This document shows, piece by piece, positions 48,402 to 58,081 of a stretch of DNA of 64,000 nt. Each line of letters begins with the position of its first letter. The stretch's first letter is position 1. Below the pieces are notes generated by a model, which worked only from the letters and a program-made list of their open reading frames with translations, did no database searches and had not been told where the DNA came from. The position numbers and the translations under genes were made by a program. Source of the DNA: Antitrichia curtipendula (Eukaryota; Streptophyta; Bryopsida; Hypnales; Leucodontaceae). Location: the NCBI GenBank assembly GCA_951230915.1, contig OX579634.1:52899570-52963569 (forward strand), written 5' to 3'.

Positions 48402-50153
48402 CTAACAAAAATGTAAATACCTTTCACTACACGTACCAATCAATACAAAGGTGTACCAATCAGAATGCAGTTGTACAATATTTACTTCCTCCTCGATGGC
48501 TGATCTATTGCGCTGGATGGCTGTATAAAATTCTGCTGCTGCGTTACTCCTAGCTGCTAATCCTCCAGTGATAGCAGTGTCACACTCTGCCTGTAACTTC
48601 GTCCACTCTTCACTCCCACCTCCAGGGCAACCACAGCCACGAACACCCCTCCAACCAAAACTCATGATCCATTCAATGGGTTGAACCTTCTTGCAATATA
48701 GAGCGGAGCATTGTGTGCCATTGGTGAAGTTCACCAATGCACACCATGGATGATATACGTGTCTGCATGCGGCGACAATCATCTCAGAATGGGGGAAAGG
48801 AAAACCGCACAAGGAGCACTTCTCATTTGGTATAGTGCTAGTGTCTGTGTCTGCTTTTGCTTTCCCTGCGACATACACCATGGATAACGGTCGCATGTGA
48901 AAACCACAAGATGCACGTCCCAGATAAGCATGCTCCTCCTGCAACGCACGAACCTGCATGCGCATCTTTACAACTCGGTGGCTCTCCAGGTTGAGTGTCT
49001 CCTCCAAAGTAGCCACTTTCTCCTCCAACTCCTTCAATTTACTATGCTCGCCACTTAATAAATCGTTGGCTATTTCCAACTTGTCACTTAGCACCACTTC
49101 CCCTGTTCTATCTGGGTTGGCTGCACGGAACTCTTTCTCATAACCCTTTTGTCTCAGCTTCATAATCTTCAGTAACCCCCTCTGATAATTCATGGCTTCG
49201 TCATGCTTTTCTTTGGCTTTAATAGCATTCTGCTCAGCCTCCAATCTAGCCTCGAGCTCTAGATTCTCCACTGCCAGCAACCGGCCCAAATACTCCAACC
49301 TGGAGTTGCACTCGTTCTCCTCCAACGCTATTCCGCCCATTGAGCTTCCTCTCTCCTCGCAAATCTCTGACTGCAACTCGCGTTTGTCCACGTGAATTTT
49401 TTGCCATTGCCGGGTGACCATTCCGGTGTCCGGCACCTTCGCCTTTTGCAACCGGATGGTGTCCTTTGCGACCCTTTCCTGTTGGGTCTTATTTGTGGCT
49501 TCTCCATAGGCAGCCCAATTCACCGGTATGTTTTGTTCCTCCAAAACAATCCCTCTAGCCATCTTGTGAGGAAGCAAATTGCGAGGAACTTCTCGTTGAT
49601 ACAGAGCTTGTAGGAGCTCTTTGATCCTCTTTCTAATCCTCGTTGACTTGACATCCCTCCAATTGTAACCATACCGTCCTTCTCTGCCCACCGGTTTTCC
49701 AAATAGTTTGACACACTGAGTGTCGTCAAACGGTTTGCCTTGCCATTTCGTTAAACGATTTGGCAAGTGCCCTTCATTCTTGAACCCGTACTTCTTCAAG
49801 AAATTGGCTCTGGTGAGCGCCGGTGGTGGGTCAGGTAGCTTTGGCCTATCCTCGCCCTCGCTGTCGCCCTCGTTGCTGCCCTCAGCCTCACCCTCCTCAC
49901 CCTCCTTGCTGCAATCGCTGCCATCGATGCCGTCCTCACTGCCTTGCTCGCTGCCCTCCTCGTTGCCTTCCTCGCTGCCTTCCTCGCTCTCCTCGTGTTC
50001 GGAACGAGGACTGGGAGCAATGGGAGGGCGAGCGGATGACTTCGCCCGGCTTGCAATGGGAGGACGGGCGGATGAAGCTGCTTGGGATGACTTCTCCGTC
50101 AGTGCTCTTGCCCGCAGTACCTCAACAGATCCTTTACCCTTCACCTTCAACAT
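48402..50153 (-). CDS. Coiled-coil protein with a C-terminal RING-like zinc domain
   Basis: One long minus-strand frame, about 583 residues from the ATG at 50,153. Order: basic N terminus with two SSARPPIA repeats, a long Glu/Ser/Gly acidic run (about residues 55-100), a conserved-looking domain (FLKKYGFKNEGHLPNRLTKW, GRYGYNWRDV, RIRKRIKELL), a long coiled coil (about 270-410), then CSLCGFPFPHSEMI, CRHVYHPWC and CSALYCKK, a C-x2-C / C-x-H / H-x2-C / C-x4-C pattern like RING or PHD fingers. The last 30 residues may be intron read-through after GAGGAA|GTAAAT near 48,487, so more exons may follow. I do not know the family. It lies in the GTAC-rich region, on the same strand as the SUVR-like gene, and has no frame break, unlike its neighbours. 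Confidence 0.6.
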   Translation of the reverse strand: MLKVKGKGSVEVLRARALTEKSSQAASSARPPIASRAKSSARPPIAPSPRSEHEESEEGSEEGNEEGSEQGSEDGIDGSDCSKEGEEGEAEGSNEGDSEGEDRPKLPDPPPALTRANFLKKYGFKNEGHLPNRLTKWQGKPFDDTQCVKLFGKPVGREGRYGYNWRDVKSTRIRKRIKELLQALYQREVPRNLLPHKMARGIVLEEQNIPVNWAAYGEATNKTQQERVAKDTIRLQKAKVPDTGMVTRQWQKIHVDKRELQSEICEERGSSMGGIALEENECNSRLEYLGRLLAVENLELEARLEAEQNAIKAKEKHDEAMNYQRGLLKIMKLRQKGYEKEFRAANPDRTGEVVLSDKLEIANDLLSGEHSKLKELEEKVATLEETLNLESHRVVKMRMQVRALQEEHAYLGRASCGFHMRPLSMVYVAGKAKADTDTSTIPNEKCSLCGFPFPHSEMIVAACRHVYHPWCALVNFTNGTQCSALYCKKVQPIEWIMSFGWRGVRGCGCPGGGSEEWTKLQAECDTAITGGLAARSNAAAEFYTAIQRNRSAIEEEVNIVQLHSDWYTFVLIGTCSERYLHFC

Positions 50154-50229
50154 ATCTCGCCTCAACCGCACGAAATCCCGATTTGTTGTCAGTTTTCATC
50201 CTAAACTAAACATCACGTTTTGAAGAAAA

Positions 50230-51130
50230 TGAAATCCACATTTACAGAAAGAGGTGGGGACTAACCGCACACATTCCGATACAATGCGTACAAATTTGTA
50301 CGCACAGTACCGCTTGGAAATGGAGTTTGGTCACTAACTTCCTCTACACCCTAAATTATGATTCACGCATTAGATTAGACCACCAGGAAACTGTCAATAA
50401 AATCGTTGGCTTGGACATGTAAACCCTACGTCCAAGGCATTTGTCGAAAGCAGTGAATCGCGCACCAACACTACCATTAGCAGTTCATACAGTGCAACCT
50501 AAAACGCTAGACAGTTCTTTGAAAGTAAAGAATCTCGTTACCAAGACAATGCCTAAACCCAAAGCGACAGTTAGGACGCAACTCACCTCTTCTTCTCACA
50601 CCCCGTCCACTTGCAAGACAATGGTTCGGCCTGGTTCGCCTTCCCTTGCAAATTGCCCTGGTTCGCCCTTCCCTTGCAAATCGCCCTGGTTTGCCCTAGT
50701 TTGCCATTCCCTTCCAAATCGACGCAACAAATCCACCTCTTGGCTCATTGAACCATTCGCAAATTGCAAACAAAGGGCGCGAAACACAAACCAACGAGAA
50801 CACCCAACGAGAACACCATTGGAAAGTAAGCGGAGAGGGGCACACAGCGAGAGAGAAAGCTCCCACCCGAAGCGGTCAACCATGGGACCCCAACCGGATA
50901 CCACCGGTCATGACGTGACTGCTTGAGTACCACAGGTGACGACATGACCGCTTGCCCTCCGTCGAATCATGACTACCAATAAATGCAATTCCGTGTTGTA
51001 AATATTATGCATTCTAAACAAGCGTTCTGTTAGCAAAATGGTAGATGAGAAGCTCAGAAAATATAAGTTCCTGGTTTTCAACAGGTTCCCCCTTGAACTC
51101 TAAAAAAGCATACTCCTGAATTTCTAGATT
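50230..51130. other. Intergenic DNA with a short CCTGGTTCGCC repeat
   Basis: Between about 50,625 and 50,705 a unit of roughly 30 bases (TTCGCC, TTCCCTTGCAAAT, GCCCTGG) repeats three times. Opposed 102- and 161-codon frames here look random. GTAC occurs several times near 50,280-50,310. Confidence 0.45.
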
Positions 51131-51136
51131 AAAGAA

Positions 51137-52070
51137 ATGCTTGTTGGTCCTCAACCACATTAATGGGTGTTGTTCTTTTTAATAAAGGTTTAATGTCACA
51201 CGTTTTGAATGGTTGAAGAAGTGCGTGATGGAATCAATTGGGTTTTCATATATTTCAGTGAAAGAAATACCCAACGCTAGTAAACCAAAAAAATTGGGTA
51301 ATCAAAAAAATGGCCACAAAAAAAAAGAAATAGATAATAAAAAAACATTGGGTAATCAAAAAATGGGCATTCTAGTTCATAGAGTTTCACAAAGAAATGT
51401 TGGTTGGCCCTCAAACACATTAATGAGTGTTGCTCTTTTTATTAAAGATTTAATGTCACACGTTTTGAATGGGAGAAGAAGTGCGTGATGGATTAAATTG
51501 GGTTTTCATATATTTTTAGGTGAAATAAATATCCAATGCTAGTAAACCAAAAAAATTGGGTAATCAAAAAAATGGCCACCAAAAAACAATAGATAATAAA
51601 AAAAAGAATGGGTAATAAGAAAATGGGCATTCTGGCTCATGGAGTTTCACAAAGAAATGTTGGTTGGCCCTCAACCACATTAATGGGTGTTGATCGTTTT
51701 ATTAAAGATTTAATGTCGTACTTTTTGAATGGGAGAAGAAGTGTGTGATGGATTAAATTGGGTTTTCATATATTTTTGGGTGAAATAAATATCCAATGCT
51801 AGTAGGCTAGTAAACCAAAAAAATTGGGTAATCAAAAAAATGGCCACCAAAAAACAATAGATAATAAAAAAAAGAATGGGTAATAAGAAAATGGGCATTC
51901 TGGCTCATGGAGTTTCACAAAGAAATGTTGGTTGGCCCTCAACCACATTAATGTGAACAGTTCTTTTTATTAAAGATTTAATGTTGCACATTTTGAATGG
52001 GAGAAGAAGTGGGTGATGGATTAAATTGGATTTGAATATATTTCAGTGAAAGAAATACCTATCTTCTTAT
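51137..52070 (+). repeat. Tandem repeat, 260-bp period, about 3.5 copies
   Basis: TTTAATGTCACACGTTTTGA recurs at 51,190, 51,450, 51,710 and 51,978 (the last step is 268 because of an 8-base insertion). Each unit includes TTGGTTGGCCCTCAACCACA and AAATTGGGTAATC. Copies are highly alike, so the array is young. Non-coding. Confidence 0.9.
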
Positions 52071-52243
52071 ATTTTGCCTTATCCCTAAATTATTTGGTGA
52101 TTAATAATAAATGAAAGACACCACTTTATTTTTGAAAGTGTAGTATTAAATCATCAAAATCCTCAATAAAATTTTTTATTTTTATAAAATGAAGGACAAG
52201 GCAACTTTAAATTTGAATTATTGGACGTTGTGTCTTCGTAAAG

Positions 52244-52388
52244 AAAAAGTCATGTAATGGGATTGTTTTGATTTTCATAATGGGATTATTCAACCACAAA
52301 AAACATGACTTCAAAGTCTTTATTGTTTTTTATGGTTGAATATTCCCTTTATGAGAATCAAAATAACCCATGTTACATGATTTTTTGC
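52244..52388. repeat. Imperfect foldback, arms about 62 nt
   Basis: 52,244-52,305 and 52,322-52,388 are inverted copies (TCATGTAATGGGATTGTTTT against its complement near 52,360-52,380) with a short loop. Similar in kind to the hairpin at 808-963 but unrelated in sequence. Confidence 0.65.
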
Positions 52389-52611
52389 AGGATTAACAAG
52401 ATATGTTTCGTTTAAAATATTTATATTAATTGATGATTGAAGTATGTTTATTATTGTGAAGCTCAAATTCTCAACCATTTCGAATGATACATATCTTTCT
52501 ATGTTTTTATCAACAAAACATTACTTAAAACAAGAGTGACTCATTGTATGCACTCATGTTCTTTAGAAAACAACACTGAGACAAAATAAAGGTTTAAAGG
52601 TTTGTAGAGTG

Positions 52612-52650
52612 TAGGGTTTAGGTTAGGTTTAGGGTTTAGGGTTCAGGGCT
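52612..52650 (+). repeat. Short telomere-like TTTAGGG tract
   Basis: TAGGGTTTAGG, GGTTTAGGGTTTAGGG: about four units with small changes. Plant telomere word. Confidence 0.7.
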
Positions 52651-52929
52651 TTTTTTTTGGAACTAAAAATAAACTGTGAACTAGTATTTTTGTAAAGACG
52701 GAAATTGTGTTTCTATGCGCATGGGATGCCAAGCTTTTCGTGCTGACATGACAAAAGGCCCGTCTGTTTTTGGAGTGTGCGGAAGGCAATGAATCTCTAT
52801 TTAGACACGACAGTGGCGGTCGGTTATTGGTTGCCAAGGTACAACGTGTACGCTTATGTACAACCTGAGATTCGGAACCGAATACAGAACATAAGTTTCT
52901 TGTGTAGAACACGTTATGCAATGTAGAAA

Positions 52930-53600
52930 CTGGAACTTAAAGCACAAACACTTTGCAAACTGTGGGAATGCACAATAATTGAAGGCCGATGGTGTCAGAC
53001 CATTCCAGCCTGCGCTCACGAAAAGAGGGGAAAAGATAGGATTCCGAATAAAAATCAGCTAATTTAGCATTGGGCAGACGATGCTGGAGTCCAGAAAGAA
53101 CTCGGTACACGATGTTGGAGTCTGGAATCCTTAGACTCTTCCTGTTTTTCTTAACTTTCTTCTACTTATTCCACTGATTCCTCCGCAGTCATGTTTGTGG
53201 TCTTTTGCTGTGTTATTACACATAACGGAATTGAAGCCTCCGAAACACATTACACATTTTTGAACAAGAAAATTTAAAAAATATCCGAAACATACGCAAA
53301 TGCAAGTCGAGAGGCGTTTTTTTATGTAAGAAGGCCTCAGAAAAAGGTGTAACTACTGCAGTAATTAAGAAAAATTCAATGTTTTCCGTTGTATGAGTTC
53401 ATACATATTGTACTAAATGGTACAGAACAACTTTGCAGAACTCACCGAGTGCACACTAATTGAAGGGCGCCGATGCAAAACCGTGTCAGCCTGTGGTCAT
53501 GAAGATCGGAAAAACGAGCATTCCAAATATAAAACTATCAATTTAGTACACGATGCTGGAATTGCAAAGACTTCAGTGCAAGTCGTTGCTTTTTTTTCCC
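52930..53600. repeat. Duplicated gene scraps in the GTAC-rich region
   Basis: 52,935-53,095 and 53,415-53,575 are diverged copies: CTTTGCAAACTGTGGGAATG against CTTTGCAGAACTCACCGAGT, then TAATTGAAGG(C/G), then GACGATGCTGGAGT against CACGATGCTGGAAT. In addition 53,130-53,210 matches the 3' exon of the minus-strand gene at 54,513-54,610 (shared CGCAGTCATGTTT and CTACTT context), so it is a truncated copy of that exon. Confidence 0.55.
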
Positions 53601-53881
53601 ACCGTAGGCCTAGGGACCGAGTTGTTGTTGGTGTTTTTTCCCGCTGCCTTCACCCGAGCTGCCTGCATCTGACATTTGTAATTGTCCAAACTCCGCAGAA
53701 TTATGTTGACAGTTTGATCGGCTGCCGCATTCCACGTAAATTGGTTATGCAAGAGAAGACTTACCAGAGGATGCATCCGGAGAAGTGTAAGCCCCGAACT
53801 CTTGCTCTCCTCTTCAAAAACCATGGCCATGAACAAGCAAAGTTCTTGCTTATTCACTAGGTGTCCACGAATGAATGCCAT
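53573..53881 (-). other. Possible exon of unknown gene
   Basis: A 102-codon minus-strand frame ending LDNYKCQMQAARVKAAGKN with a basic tail. The plus strand is open over the same interval (147 codons), so coding is uncertain. No domain recognised. Confidence 0.2.
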
Positions 53882-54495
53882 TACCTACACCAAAACAACA
53901 ATAAACAAAGAAGTAAACCACAAAGCACAGGAGGCGCACATTATCCAAGATACAACGTAGTACCACACCCATTGAAAATGAAGAACTTCTACTAAGCTTC
54001 TGAAAACAATACACACCCACCCAATGTCGTGGATCGCAGGAGCACCCGAAGGCAAGAGCACAAGAAGTCAGAAGCGCAAGAAGGCTCACAATGTAGTAAC
54101 CGGCTTCGCTCAAAGACAGGAGCACAAGAAGGCAGGAGCACAAGAAAGAACACAAGAAGGATCAAATGGGAAGGAGCCCTTCTCTAAACATCCTCACCCT
54201 CATGATTAGTACTTGAATCACATATTGTGAACATCCTCACCCTCATAATGAGAGTACATCTTATTCGAATCATATAATATGAACATTCTTTAAGAAGTCA
54301 CTTCACTTAGTTTTCAAATATTTTCAAATTAGGAAGCACGGTGTTTTAGGACGTAAGCATGGGCAAAGAGTTTTAGGGAGACACTATATCAAATGTCACT
54401 GTAATTTTTTTAAAATGTGCCAATTGGCAAAGCGTACAGATTTAGTACAGTGCGTACATATTTTTCTGCAGACTAAACCAAATGCAACGTGGACA

Positions 54496-55118
54496 CTAAC
54501 CAAGCGGCGTAATCCTGTGACTCTTCTTGGTTTTCTTGTATTTCTTCTTTTCTACTTCTACTTCTTTGGCTGATTCCTTCGCAGTCATGTTTCTGGTCTT
54601 CCGCTTGGTTACTGCATTGTCATTATCTATTGGAGGGAGTGGTGGGGGCTGAGGCACCTTCACCACCGCCGTAGTCACTCCCTCTGCCCTAGCTTCTTCT
54701 CTCAACTTCTTGCGGCGTTCTAATTCTGCAGCTTCTTCTCTCAACTTTTGTAGTCTTTCATAATCCACTTCCTCCTTTGTCAAATTTTTGATATGTTCAT
54801 GCAGGTCTGCCTCAGTTTCGATCTTGCAAGACATAACAAGATCCTCATCTTTTGCTGGGGAGTCGACTTCCTCTATAGATGGTAGACTCGGAAGTGCAGG
54901 AAGCTCAAGACGTACAGTCTCAGGTACAGAAGGTACAGGACGTTGTACAGAATCACTTTGACCTCGGTTGCTATCAACGGCGCTGCCGTTGCACAGGCTT
55001 TGTGACACAAGAGTCTCACTGACGCTGAGCACAGGATCTGTCTTTGTAAAACTGACAGTGGGTGTCTGTGTGCAAATTTGGAATTCCTGCAATTGCTCTT
55101 GGTATACTTTCTCTGGAT
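54496..55118 (-). CDS. Coiled-coil protein with basic C terminus, partial
   Basis: A minus-strand exon starting after a good acceptor (TTCTTTTTCAG at about 55,119) and open for some 205 codons. Order: Ser/Pro-rich segment with LPALPSLPSIEEV, a charged helix with the repeated LREEAAELERRKKLREEA (likely coiled coil), a proline stretch (PQPPPLPPIDND), and a Lys-rich end (KRKTRNM, EKKKYKKTKKSHR) that looks like a nuclear localisation signal. It ends at TAG 54,496, or at a donor G|GTTAGT just before. A first exon may lie at 55,380 to about 55,233. Family unknown. It is the last minus-strand gene in the GTAC-rich region, and a truncated copy of its 3' end lies at 53.1-53.2 kb. Confidence 0.5.
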
Positions 55119-55399
55119 CTGAAAAAGAAACGAGAAGAGATCAAGTAACGTAATGTGATGGTTTTCTAGTGTCGCATACTAATTTAATAGCTGAAATCCT
55201 GAACTCTACAATTTCATCTAATGATACACACCTCACGTCACGTACTGACTTCTGTACAATTAGTACTGAATAATATACAAGTTTCGACAACTGCTTGAGG
55301 GAAATCTGCGAGGAATCGCACCAATATGTGGATGGGAGTCCAAAATTGTCGATGTCAAGGCTTCCATGAGAATGCCGCATTTAACTAATTTGGACTTTG

Positions 55400-55690
55400 G
55401 GAAGAATTCTGGACTGTTTTGGAAAATCACTCCAGCTAATTACTACCTATATTAGGTGAAGTCAGAGCCTTGTGCCAATGACAATACAAAGGAAAACATT
55501 TCATAATTGGGCAATGAAACATGTAGACAATGGTTACTTGCATATAGTTAGCAAAATTATCTGGAACTATCGTGATGTTTGTACACGAGGTCCTCAATTT
55601 GGTGTAAGCAATGAGAATTTACATTCTTCCATCTCCACGTGATTGGCTAAGTCCTCCACATTCATCATGAAACGGAGGAATTCCAACACT
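55400..55690. other. Short intergenic stretch, nothing seen
   Basis: No coding or repeat. GTAC enrichment stops about here (last cluster 55,235-55,275). Confidence 0.4.
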
Positions 55691-55739
55691 CGAGTTGGGG
55701 ATTGGAGATTTAGAGATCATCTCATGATTGTCAACCCAT

Positions 55740-56320
55740 AGCATTAGTAATTGACATTTCCAACTCAGAATTTGAGAATTGGACGTCTGGAGACGTTCTC
55801 AAGTCCTCCCCTCTACATTACACATTCATTTGACAACTCCAACACTAAGTTTGGGAACGGGAATTGGACATCTGGAGACGTTCTGATGTCCTCCCCTCTA
55901 CATTACATTTTCATTTGACAATTCTAACACTAAACTTGAGAATGGGAATTGGACGTCTGGAGACGTTCTGATGTCCTCCCCTCTACATTACATATTCATT
56001 TGACAATTCTAACACTGAACTTGGGAATGGGAATTGGACGTCTGGAGACGTTCTGATGTCCTCCCCTCTACATTACATTTTCATTTGACAATTCTAACAC
56101 TAAACTTGAGAATGGGAATTGGACGTCTGGAGACGTTCTGATGTCCTCCCCTCTACATTACATATTCATTTGACAATTCTAACACTGAACTTGGGAATGG
56201 GAATTGGACGTCTGGAGACGTTCTGATGTCCTCCCCTCTACATTACATTTTCATTTGACAATTCTAACACTGAACTTGGGAATGGGAATTGGACGTCTGG
56301 AGACGTTTTGATGTTCTCCC
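55740..56320 (+). repeat. 85-bp satellite with a 170-bp higher-order unit
   Basis: GAATTGGACGTCTGGAGACG begins at 55,776, 55,861, 55,946, 56,031, 56,116, 56,201 and 56,286, exactly 85 bases apart. From 55,861 the copies alternate between a TACATTTTC...TAAACTTGAG form and a TACATATTC...TGAACTTGGG form, so the array grew as dimers of 170 bases. The last unit is a hybrid of both forms. Confidence 0.95.
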
Positions 56321-56447
56321 TTCACCATCACACAGTGATAGTTGTATAATAAAGAAAGGTAGTGGAACCACCATTTTTTTTATTTAGATGTATGAAAGAA
56401 TAGGAACTGAATACAAATAAAGCATTGTTTGCAATTTTGAAGGTAGT

Positions 56448-56924
56448 CTATTTCAAATCTGCTGGTTGGGTGTCCCTAATATGTACAACTGGGGGTATTA
56501 TAGAAACCTTCTGGGTTAGGGGATCCACATCAGAGAATACAAGGGTGCGATTTCTAAGCAAGTTGCGCCATGCCATTTTACTAAAGAGATATGAGAAGAG
56601 GTCGCCTCTATTGGGGTACTTGTCTGAACTGCTTGGTAAGTCACGACCTTTAATAAGAAATAATATCGCAATAAAATTCCTTGGAAGTATCCGTGGAAGG
56701 AGCTCCTCCAATTTAGAAGTGGTCATGTTCGACCAGATACCAACGGAAGTCTTCGACAGCATAAAACCAACTAAATCCTGGAAGGCCTCAATCTGTTTGT
56801 TTTGTCGAACATCCACAACAGCAGCCTCAGTGCACAAAACACCTGTCAATACCAGGATCACCACTCTCTGCAAAGACCCACGTGACAACACATGGTCAAT
56901 TGTGAACGGACAACCAATATTCAA
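56448..56924 (-). other. Possible coding exon, strand uncertain
   Basis: Both strands are open: 158 codons on minus (VDVRQNKQIEAF, LPRNFIAILFLIKGRDL) and 208 on plus. I recognise no domain on either. The minus frame has the more protein-like hydrophobic pattern. Could be a scrap of an element gene. Confidence 0.25.
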
Positions 56925-57054
56925 CAGGAGTGCTCCTGGTGTAGATTACCAAATACCACTGATTAGAAGGTCCATTACAGAGCATAAAATTCACACATTC
57001 AATGTTCACCAAAGAGAGCACATTACCAGTACATTTCCCTCTATGTCCTAACCC

Positions 57055-57425
57055 AAATTCTGACGACAGTGTGCAATGTTAAAATTTCTGACAAAATCTA
57101 TAATTCGAAATACTACATGTTGACATTCATCATTGCTCTTGTCTAATATTCCAAATTCCACCCATGTAATTAAGGAACTTGCGTTTAAACTGCCAATTAA
57201 ATTTTAAAAATGACACAAATACAACATTATCGCCGTCATCCTAATATATAAAGTAGTTGTAAGGTAGTTTTAAAAAAAGACATTTACAACAGTTATAGAT
57301 TGATACAAAATGTCAGAGAGTCTGCACCTAGTCCTATCTACAACAATACTGTGTCCAAGGGTTAAGAAAACCCTGAAAAGAGATCATCTGGAGCGCCCCA
57401 GATGAACGCAGCCTAACATTCCACA
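57055..57425. other. Downstream region of the 57.4-62.7 kb gene
   Basis: AT-rich, contains one copy of the element palindrome (ATCTGGAGCGCCCCAGAT at about 57,385) just after the stop codon of the minus-strand gene. Confidence 0.5.
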
Positions 57426-57428
57426 GTC

Positions 57429-58081
57429 TTAATACTTTACACCCTTCAGAACCTGGAACCCTACACTACCCATTGGATCCACCGGCAGTTGGCATCCGGA
57501 AAGTGGGTTGGCTTTGACATAAACCTGCACAGCTTCGTTGCACTTTAAAAGACCTTCAAGCCAAGGCTTCAGAGTTCGTGACAAGAAGTTATCGCCTAAT
57601 TCACCAGACCAGGTCGCTGGGTGAACAACATTGTCAACATGGTTCAATAAGTTCTTAATCGGACTGTCATCAACCAAAAGGACATTCTCTACAGACTGAA
57701 CATCGCCCATCTCAACCAGGGTTGACAAATCCTTCAAAAATACTGGTTTATTTGGGTTCGCTGGGTCTTGGTATGAAGACAGAGTGCACGAAGCCTGCGA
57801 AAGATATGTGCATTCTGTAGGGCCAAAAGCGGTAGCCGACAGCATCTTCGCTAGCAGTTTGCACATGTTCTTATCTTGCATACTGCTCCAAAATATTATT
57901 CGTACCCTACGGAAGAGCCAGTCAAGGAAGTTCTTGAGACCAGGTCTCCGAGTAAAGCCAGATTTGTTATCCTTATAAGTACGATAAATAAGAAGTCCGT
58001 TCAAGTCCAGAACCATGACGTATTGCCTTATAGATACCTTACTCGATACAGTCTTCTTCGTCAATGAATCCGAAAGAAGAT
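57429..58081 (-). other. FCP1/SCP-like HAD phosphatase domain exon
   Basis: Last exon of the gene above, after a clean acceptor (TTGTTGTCTTTAG) and ending in TAA. DLNGLL replaces the classical DxDGT/V of FCP1 and SCP phosphatases; plant FCP1-domain proteins with DLNGLL are known. The DDSPIKNL motif near residue 145 of the exon is the conserved C-terminal acidic pair. The exon itself has no break. It could have been captured from a host gene. Confidence 0.7.

Noticed and set aside
55740..56320. CRISPR-like array
   Set aside because: Units are contiguous 85-bp satellites without unique spacers, in a plant nuclear context.
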